A stretch of 7,680 nucleotides of DNA. It comes from Verrucomicrobiales bacterium. Its GTDB lineage: Bacteria; Verrucomicrobiota; Verrucomicrobiia; Limisphaerales; F1-80-MAGS106. Within the stretch, counting starts at the first letter, position 1. Each line of letters opens with the position of its first letter. This document shows positions 1 to 6,500 of this stretch, piece by piece. The position numbers and the translations under genes are program-made. The notes below the pieces were generated by a model. That model worked only from the letters and a program-made list of their open reading frames with translations. It did no database searches and was not told the DNA's origin. The stretch covers positions 1-7,680 of the forward strand of contig CANLCA010000119.1 of the NCBI GenBank assembly GCA_947487925.1, in the 5' to 3' direction.

Positions 1-1238
1 AAGAAGTGCAGGAAAACCTCGGGATCCCTGCGTTCAAACGCGACGCCGCACGTCTCGAAAAACTCGGCGCTTACTGGAAAACCAATGACGCCTCCTACGC
101 GGCAATCTTGGAAATCCACCGGAAATCCATCGGTGACCAAACCTCCCACCAGGCCTCGATCCCGCGTGTCATGGTCATGGAGGATCAAAGCACACCCCGC
201 CAAACTTTTGTGTTGTCAAAGGGCCTCTATGACAAGCCCACCGAAAACGTGGAGCCAGGGGTTCCCTCGAGTTTGGCTGAGGACCACGGCCGTGTGCCCA
301 CCAACAGGCTTGGGCTAGCCCAATGGATCGTTTCACCCAAGAACCCCCTCACTTCCCGCGTCATCGTGAACCGGTTCTGGCAGCAGTTCTTCGGTGTCGG
401 ACTGGTCAGCACATCCGAGAACTTCGGGCTACAGGCCGACAATCCGTCGAATCCGGAATTGCTCGACTGGCTTGCCACCGAGTTTTCCAGCACCGGCTGG
501 GACGTGAAAAAGCTCTGCAGGCTCATCACCACAAGCGCCACTTATAGGCAGCAATCCAAGGCGCCGCGGGACCTTTGGGAACGCGACCCGAAAAACATGC
601 TCTTGGGCAGAGGCCCCCGCTTTCGCATGCCCTCCTGGATGCTGAGAGATCAGGCCCTGAGCTCGAGCGGGCTGTTGATCGAATCCTCCGATGGCCGCCC
701 CGTCAAACCCTACCAGCCTACGGGGGTGTGGGAAGAGGCCACCTTTGGTAACAAGCGCTACAAACAGGATGAAGGCTCCGGACTTTATCGGCGCAGTGTC
801 TACACTTTTTGGAGGCGAATCGTGGCTCCGACGCTATTCTTTGACAATCCTTCGCGCCAGATCTGCACGGTCAAGCAGCCCCGCACAAACACGCCATTGC
901 AGGCGCTGGCAACTCTCAACGACACCACCTTCGTCGAAGCCGCAGTTTCCCTGGCTTCGACGGCGCTTCCCGGCCCCAGCCTCACGCGGGATGGCTCTGT
1001 CAAGCTCGTGTTCTTCCGTATCCTCGGGCGCCTCCCGAACGACGCCGAATTGAGAAGACTCCGCGAGGCATTTGAGCGTTACGTGAAGGAATTCGAGTCC
1101 GTGCCTGAACGGGCCGTCGAGTTGTTGAAAGTAGGCGAAACAAGAGTTCCAGACTCGGCATCCAGATCTGAACTTGCTGCCTTGACGGTCGTCTGCAGCA
1201 CCTTGCTCAATTTGGATGAGACACTCACAAAACCGTAA
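1..1238 (+). CDS. DUF1553 (PSD1) domain protein, C-terminal part (5' end outside window)
   Basis: This is the C-terminal portion of a DUF1553/PSD1 family protein, whose biochemical role is unknown. The reading frame is already open at base 3, and the GTG at 6 has no reason to be a start, so the gene begins upstream. Residue numbers count from that GTG. The fragment carries the family's hallmark blocks: R.T.VLSKGLYDKP near 65-78, NRLGLAQWIVSPKNPLTSRV (100-119), VNRFWQQFFGVGLV (121-134), ELLDWLATEF (151-160), the SATYRQ block (177-182), GPRFRMPSWMLRDQAL (203-218), the PYQPTGVWEE block (235-244), YRRSVYTFWRR (261-271) and TNTPLQALATLND (294-306). It ends in LLNLDETLTKP, the usual end of the family, so the 3' end is complete. 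Full-length members often also carry cytochrome c (PSCyt1) and DUF1549 domains upstream, with a signal peptide; that part cannot be seen here. The DUF1501 gene follows after 3 bases, the standard partner arrangement. A role in an exported complex or redox function is inference only. Confidence 0.93.
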   Translation, partial: EVQENLGIPAFKRDAARLEKLGAYWKTNDASYAAILEIHRKSIGDQTSHQASIPRVMVMEDQSTPRQTFVLSKGLYDKPTENVEPGVPSSLAEDHGRVPTNRLGLAQWIVSPKNPLTSRVIVNRFWQQFFGVGLVSTSENFGLQADNPSNPELLDWLATEFSSTGWDVKKLCRLITTSATYRQQSKAPRDLWERDPKNMLLGRGPRFRMPSWMLRDQALSSSGLLIESSDGRPVKPYQPTGVWEEATFGNKRYKQDEGSGLYRRSVYTFWRRIVAPTLFFDNPSRQICTVKQPRTNTPLQALATLNDTTFVEAAVSLASTALPGPSLTRDGSVKLVFFRILGRLPNDAELRRLREAFERYVKEFESVPERAVELLKVGETRVPDSASRSELAALTVVCSTLLNLDETLTKP

Positions 1239-1244
1239 CGGATG
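1236..1244 (+). other. DUF1553-DUF1501 junction (3-bp spacer)
   Basis: The TAA of the DUF1553 gene (1236-1238) is separated from the ATG of the DUF1501 gene (1242-1244) by only CGG. No GGAGG-like sequence lies at the usual distance upstream; the nearest purine-rich piece (GGATGAG near 1214-1220) is too far. This fits a single transcript with re-initiation or coupling, or leader-independent initiation. Confidence 0.75.
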
Positions 1245-1370
1245 AATCCTTTTTTCGAAAACAGGCTGCACCTCACGAGACGTGAATTCTTTGGTCGAGG
1301 GGCTATGGGGATTGGGACCGCAGCGCTGGCGTCCCTGCTATCCAAAGAAGGAGCCTCCTCACTCTCGGCG
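1242..1370 (+). other. Twin-arginine (Tat) signal region of the DUF1501 protein
   Basis: The first ~43 residues contain LTRREFFGRG, close to the Tat consensus (S/T)-R-R-x-F, then a moderately hydrophobic segment (MGIGTAALASLL) and a small-residue region (SSLSAG) where cleavage could occur. The exact cleavage site cannot be fixed by eye. Tat export implies that the protein folds, perhaps with a bound cofactor or metal, before crossing the membrane. Confidence 0.8.
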
Positions 1371-2720
1371 GGCACGATCGCTAGCGGATCTGGAGTCCGA
1401 GGACTTCCGGAGCTGCCGCACTTCGCTCAAAAAGCCAAGAGAGTGATCTACCTCTTCCAGAATGGAGCCCCCACTCATGTCGATTTGTTTGACTTCAAAA
1501 GCCGGCTGCAAACACTGCACGGCAAACCGATCCCGGAGGGCTACATTGGAGGACGCCGTTTCAGCACCATGACGGGCAAGGCTGACGGCAAAGTGATCCT
1601 GGCGCCCGTGGAGCCCTTCAGGCAGCACGGCCAATCCGGGGCTTGGGTCAGTTCTTTTCTGCCCCATATTGCGAGCATCGCGGACGAATTGTGTTTCGTG
1701 AAAAGCATGCACACAGACGCGGTCAACCATGCGCCGGGAATCTCTCTCATCCTCAGTGGCGCCCAAATTCCAGGGCGGCCCACGCTGGGAGCCTGGCTTG
1801 CGTATGGCTTGGGCTGCGATACTGAAGACCTCCCTTCCTTCGTCGTGATGACCTCAGTGAGCAAAGGGACGACCTGCGGACAGATATTCTATGACTTTTA
1901 CTGGGGCCCTGGGTTTTTGCCCTCCCGATTTCAGGGGGTCAAGTTCAGAGGGAGCACGGATCCAGTGCTTTACCTGAATAATCCGGCCGGTTTGACCAGG
2001 CCCATGCGCAGGGAGATGCTCGACGACATCGCCGCGCTCAACGATTTGAAACTAGGGGAATTTGGCGACCCCGAAATAGCCGCCCGCATTGCACAATACG
2101 AGATGGCGTTCCGCATGCAAGCAAGCGTTCCCGAGCTCACAGACGTTTCGCAGGAAAAGCAGGACGTGCTGAGTCTCTACGGCCCTTCGGTTCGGGAGCC
2201 GGGAACTTATGCCTACAACTGTCTCATGGCCCGCCGGTTGATCGAACGAGGCGTACGATGCGTCCAGGTGATGCATGCGGGTTGGGATCAACACAATAGC
2301 ATCACCACGGAGCTCTACACCCAATGCAGAGACACGGACCAACCCTCGGCTGGGCTGATCCTGGATCTCAAACAGCGGGGACTGCTCGATGATACCCTGG
2401 TTATTTGGGGAGGGGAGTTTGGCCGCACCCCATTCATTCAAGGCAACCTGGACGATCGCAAACGATGGGGCCGTGATCATCACCCCTACGCCTTTACCGT
2501 CTGGATGGCTGGTGGAGGGATTAAGAAGGGCTTCAGCTATGGGGAGACGGACGATCTTGCGATGAACGTTGTTAAAAATCCCGTGCACATCCACGACTTG
2601 CAAGCCACCATTCTAAAGCAGCTTGGCATCAACCACGAAAGGCTCACCTACAAATTTCAAGGCCGCAACTTCCGCCTCACGGATGTTCACGGAGAAGTGG
2701 TGTCGGAAATCCTGGCCTGA
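1242..2720 (+). CDS. DUF1501 domain-containing protein, Tat-exported
   Basis: Complete 492-residue DUF1501 protein, within the family's normal size of about 450-500. The family is distantly related to the alkaline phosphatase/sulfatase superfamily, but no substrate is established. The N-terminus has a twin-arginine motif (T12-R13-R14-E15-F16-F17) followed by a hydrophobic Ala/Gly-rich stretch (about 19-33), so export by the Tat pathway is likely. Visible family blocks are RVIYLFQNGAPTHVDLFD (67-84), GRPTLGAWLAYGLG (178-191), the GWDQH block (347-351), CRDTDQPSAGLILDLKQRGL (362-381), WGGEFGRTP (389-397), GRDHHPYAFTVWMAGGG (410-426), PVHIHDLQATIL (447-458) and the terminal FQGRNFRLTDVHGEVV (472-487). 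The His/Asp residues in GWDQH, EFGR and GRDHHP are candidate metal ligands by analogy with the superfamily (inference). The ATG at 1242 is chosen because it gives the complete Tat signal. No strong Shine-Dalgarno is seen, but the preceding gene stops 3 bases earlier, so coupled translation is plausible. The last 34 bp overlap the convergent pseudouridine synthase gene. Confidence 0.95.
   Translation: MNPFFENRLHLTRREFFGRGAMGIGTAALASLLSKEGASSLSAGTIASGSGVRGLPELPHFAQKAKRVIYLFQNGAPTHVDLFDFKSRLQTLHGKPIPEGYIGGRRFSTMTGKADGKVILAPVEPFRQHGQSGAWVSSFLPHIASIADELCFVKSMHTDAVNHAPGISLILSGAQIPGRPTLGAWLAYGLGCDTEDLPSFVVMTSVSKGTTCGQIFYDFYWGPGFLPSRFQGVKFRGSTDPVLYLNNPAGLTRPMRREMLDDIAALNDLKLGEFGDPEIAARIAQYEMAFRMQASVPELTDVSQEKQDVLSLYGPSVREPGTYAYNCLMARRLIERGVRCVQVMHAGWDQHNSITTELYTQCRDTDQPSAGLILDLKQRGLLDDTLVIWGGEFGRTPFIQGNLDDRKRWGRDHHPYAFTVWMAGGGIKKGFSYGETDDLAMNVVKNPVHIHDLQATILKQLGINHERLTYKFQGRNFRLTDVHGEVVSEILA
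2687..2720. other. Tail-to-tail overlap of convergent genes
   Basis: The plus-strand DUF1501 gene ends with TGA at 2718-2720. The minus-strand pseudouridine synthase gene ends with TGA at 2687-2689 (read as TCA on the plus strand). The two coding regions therefore share 34 bp, covering the last 10 sense codons and the stop codon of the DUF1501 gene and the last ~11 codons of the synthase. No T-tract terminator hairpin lies between the units. Confidence 0.9.
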
Positions 2721-3544
2721 GGTTTTCCTCCGAAACCAAAACGGGCAAGGAAATCGATCGCGGGCGCTTCGATATTCACGTGACGTTTCGTGAAAGGGTC
2801 CCGATAAGAAAGTCCCACGGATCGCAACCCCAACTCCGGCAGCACGTTCTTTCTGCCATCCTTTCGCGTAGGGAGAATGCCGGGAGACCCTGGGCGGCGG
2901 TGATCGGCCGACCGTGAATCGGAAGCACGACCTGGTCCCGCCGGGAGATCAACTCCGTACAAAACATCCCCAACAATGGGAAATCCGACCTCCGCGAGGT
3001 GTACCCGAATCTGGTGTGTTCTTCCCGTCAGAGGGCGAGCTTCGACGAGGCTGCGAACTTTCGAGTTCTCCAGGACTTTAAAATCAGTGATCGCCGAGCG
3101 GCCCGCTTCCGGGTCCACCAGCACCCGTGTGCGGGGTCCAGTTGTGCTTCCAAGGGCTAATTCACAACGCCATTCCGTCTGATTCGGCCGCCCCTCCACC
3201 ACCGCCAGATAACGCTTCTCAACCTGGCGTTGCTCAAACAAATCGCTGAAGGTTTGCAAAGCACCCTGGCTCTTGGCGAGTAGGACCAGCCCCGTGGTGT
3301 CAGCATCCAGTCGATGCACATATCTCAAATACTTCAGGTTCCTCTGCCTCACCCAATGCGGGTTCTCACGAAGCGAAGATTCCAACGCCAATTGGAGATT
3401 CTTGTCAGTGCGCGACCATCCCAATGGCACAAACATCCATCCGAACGGTTTGTCGATGGCCATCACGGACCGGTCTTCGTAAAGCACGCGCAAGCGTGTG
3501 CCATCTCCTAAAAGGATCTCGTCCGCCTCGCACCTGTATTTCAT
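2687..3544 (-). CDS. RluA-family RNA pseudouridine synthase
   Basis: A 285-residue cytoplasmic enzyme predicted to convert uridine to pseudouridine in rRNA or tRNA. Family features seen: the N-terminal LRVLYEDRSVMAIDKPFGWM block (18-37), the catalytic-aspartate motif YVHRLDADTTGL (75-86) with D80 as predicted nucleophile, EKRYLAVVEG (109-118), and the RPLTGRTHQIRVHL block (170-183) followed by GFPIVGDVLYG (187-197). The C-terminal strand block LGLRSVGLSYRDPF (238-251) and a KRHVNIEAP stretch (253-261) close the fold. No S4 RNA-binding domain is present, so it resembles the short RluA/RluC-type catalytic proteins; the target uridine cannot be told from sequence. Residues ~198-236 are an atypical Arg/Gly/Pro/Ser-rich stretch where family members usually have a short loop. 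The start ATG (3542-3544) is supported because the VLYED block begins only 17 residues later. It overlaps the preceding gene's stop as ATGA and has no clear ribosome-binding site. Its 3' end overlaps the convergent DUF1501 gene. Confidence 0.93.
   Translation of the reverse strand: MKYRCEADEILLGDGTRLRVLYEDRSVMAIDKPFGWMFVPLGWSRTDKNLQLALESSLRENPHWVRQRNLKYLRYVHRLDADTTGLVLLAKSQGALQTFSDLFEQRQVEKRYLAVVEGRPNQTEWRCELALGSTTGPRTRVLVDPEAGRSAITDFKVLENSKVRSLVEARPLTGRTHQIRVHLAEVGFPIVGDVLYGVDLPAGPGRASDSRSADHRRPGSPGILPTRKDGRKNVLPELGLRSVGLSYRDPFTKRHVNIEAPAIDFLARFGFGGKPQARISDTTSP
3541..3544 (-). other. ATGA stop-start overlap (translational coupling site)
   Basis: On the minus strand the four bases read ATGA: the ATG starts the pseudouridine synthase and the overlapping TGA ends the giant CotH/lamin-tail gene. 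The ~20 bases upstream are AT-rich (a T6 run and CAAATTG), with no GGAGG-like sequence. Initiation probably depends on ribosomes finishing the upstream gene (inference). Confidence 0.85.
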
Positions 3545-6500
3545 GGTGTCACAATTTGAAAAAACGCGGTTCCCTCAGGCGCGATTGGAAAATCCCGCAC
3601 CTGAAGCATGCCCCCCGGCTCGCTTGCGCTCAGTTCGGCAACGACGGACCAGCCGCCTTCACCCAACCTTTCGGCTCGTAGAACACGATAGCTGCGCCCG
3701 GGCACCGCATTAAATTGAATCATTAGATGGTTATTCGACAGGGTTGCTGAAGTGATCTCGAAACGGCCGGAGGGAATTAGCGGATGGGTGCCAGTAACAA
3801 ATTCTTCGAGGTTCGTGAATCCGTCACCGTCGGCATCAAAGAAAGCATCCGAAGCATCCAGAGGATTAAACCCGTAGAGCCTTTCGAATCGGTCCAACAT
3901 GCCGTCGCCGTCGGTGTCTCCATCAAAACCCGGATCTTCGGCTCGCCAGTCTACGGGCGACTCCGCGGGCGCTGCGAGATCCAGACGGCCGAGCAGCATG
4001 CCCTGGCCATCAGCCATCTCGGGCCATGGGTAGGTGCTCTCATAACGAACGCGGTCGACGGGCAAATAGGGCACATAAACGGAGCCGGAATCTCCTTCGA
4101 TGGGCACCCCGGGTCGCTGGATTTCGATCCTTTCACCTTCGTTTGCCAGCACCCCGTCAAAAGGTCCGAACACAAGGGCTCCCGGACTCAATCGATTCTT
4201 TGCCCTGAATTCATCCGGGTCGGACGCGACAAGGAGCAAACGTTGCTGTGGGGCCAGCTGAACATTACTGGGGAAAACAAACCGGATCCCGTTCGACACT
4301 CGCCATCGGTTCGTAGGAAATGAAAGATCAAAGAGATCGAGCGCCGCATCCGAAATGTTGGCCAGCTCCATAAACTCATGCCCGCCAGTTGGAGGATGGT
4401 ACATCACTCGAGCCACGACCAAAGGCCCGAATACAGGAGGCAGGTTTGGGGCCCCAAACCCTTTGCGAAAGTCATCCACCCTCCCCCCCGGATCCGACTC
4501 AAGCACATCACTTCCAAAACTGGGAGCCCTCAACGCAGGCCTCCATGAACCAGTGCCATCGGGATGGCGTCCAGAAGACACGCCCCGGGCGCTGGCATCG
4601 AATTCCACGTGATCCACAAACCGCGTGACTTGCCCGCCAGAGTCAGCCGCGACCATCCAGAGATCCCCTGCCCTGTTGGCGTCCAATGTCAAAAAGGCAG
4701 GTGCGTTCGGCTCGGCAAACTGAAATTCATAAAGAACCGAAAAACCTCCGGCGGGAACCACGACTCCTGTTGGTATCTGGAACTTCTTCAACTGCGCGGA
4801 GCTTTCGCTGAGGAACCAGCCACTCACATCCACCGCCGTCGCTGAGTTGTTAAACAGTTCTATGGCCTTCTCGAGAGGCCGATTGGCGTGGGACAAGAGT
4901 TCGTTGATGACAACGCCCGCGGTCGGCTCAATCCCAGCACGCCCAGGGCTCCCCAAGTAGTCGATGCTGGATCGCCAAGCTCTGGAATCCGATGGGCCAA
5001 CGTTAACATCAAGCAGTTCCATCGAGCTGCCAGAGCCGGAAGCCCGGCCCGGCCAGGACCCGTTCGTGCCGTAAGAAAAATCTAGAATCACCCGAGCCTT
5101 TGCATCGACCAACGTTAAGCGTTCACCGGCGTTGTCCAGTTTTCCCGTGAACGTGCCAGAGGCGAGGCTTCGCCCTTCGACTCCGTATCGTGACGCAAAA
5201 GCTTGCCGATCTTTGGCGACCACCACTCGTTCGCCTCCCGCGAGAATAATCGGGCCGAAAGTATAGGATATCCCGTTGGTGAATCGGGCGCCCGAGAGAT
5301 CGGCGGAGGCGGAGCCGATGTTCATCATTTCGACAAATTCGTAGAGGTCTCCACCGGGGGGGGCATACATGAGCTCCGTCAATTTAATCGTTCCAGCGAG
5401 TTCGGAAGCGGCTGACGGGTCGACCAGCAAGGCCTTGTAAAAAGATGAAACTACTCGTTTGTTGTCGGAGCTCGCAACGAACAAACCCACCCTCTCTCCG
5501 CGAACCACGGAAGGAAGCACCACCGTGGCGAGGCGCCCCCAACTGCCAGTCGAAGTGGTCTCCAAAAAAAGGTTAGACCCCTCTTTTACCACCCTCAGTC
5601 CGACCTTGTTGGACTGGGGGGTTTGAGTGGCCATTTTACCCGTCGCCGAAATCCCGTCCAGACGCCGAGCCACAACCTCCCTCAGCCCATTCAGCGCAAC
5701 GGTGTAGCGGACCCGTTTACCGGATTCCAATAGATCGACTGCCAATCCAGTCTCGAAGTCACCGTCGGCCCCGTTGGCAATCGCGACCTCCGTGATGAAA
5801 GCCCAATCCCCTTCCGTGGGTAGTTCGCGCCAGATGGCTGGGAACGCAGCGGAGCCCAGACCCACCGGGCGCGCGGCATCCGCTCCGATAGCCAGACTCA
5901 GGACGTTGGGAGGGCTTGAAAGAGAAACCGAAGTGTCTCCGGCATGGCTATCTCGATAGTCCACGCCTTGGAATGTCCAATAATCCTCCAACTTACGTTG
6001 GTCGAATCGGCTGAGACCACGCATCCCATAGACAGCCACCGAGTTGGTAAAACGACCCGCTTTTCCATGAGAGTCGATGCACTCCAAAGCCACTTGATAC
6101 AAACCTGGATGGGTCGCCTTGATAACGCATCGGCCAGGTATACTCGTGTCCAGAAGCACCCCTTTTGAGGGCGTGACCTGCCATCGGAAAGTCAGAGCGT
6201 CACCTTCCGGATCAATCGACGCAGTCCCATCCACCTCGAAATCATCCCGGACCGAAACTCGCCAATCAGAGTCCTCTGGTGAGAACCTGACCCTGGGAGA
6301 AGAATTACCTTCCTTGACGAAAAGCTCGCCCGCTTGGCTCAACAGTCTTCCAAATGAATCAAGCCCCACGACTGTCAACTGGTTGGTCCCTTCTGGGAGC
6401 GCGATGCCGCTCAAGCGCCATTCGACGTCGGAGGTCCATTGCAAAACCGCCTCAGGATGGCCTTTGACAGTCAAATCGGACAACCCATAAGGCGCCGTGC

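Noticed and set aside
310..323. 14-bp perfect palindrome TTGGGCTAGCCCAA in the DUF1553 gene
   Set aside because: A palindrome of this length is expected roughly once in two windows of this size by chance and sits in a conserved coding block.
2052..2603. Minus-strand open frame (183 codons) inside the DUF1501 gene
   Set aside because: It lies opposite the most conserved DUF1501 motifs and has no protein-like features of its own.
2721..2737. Possible terminator hairpin just after the DUF1501 stop (GGTTT / AAACC)
   Set aside because: The stem has only 5-6 mostly A-T pairs, no T tract follows, and it lies inside the coding sequence of the synthase.
2776..2976. Separate small gene (66 codons, minus strand) inside the pseudouridine synthase
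   Set aside because: It overlaps in another frame and has no evidence as an independent gene; its GC-rich third positions are better discussed as a possible former frame of the synthase.
3784..4323. Plus-strand open frame (179 codons) opposite lamin-tail domain 3
   Set aside because: The opposite strand encodes well-supported LTD and calcium-binding motifs; the plus-strand product has no family features.
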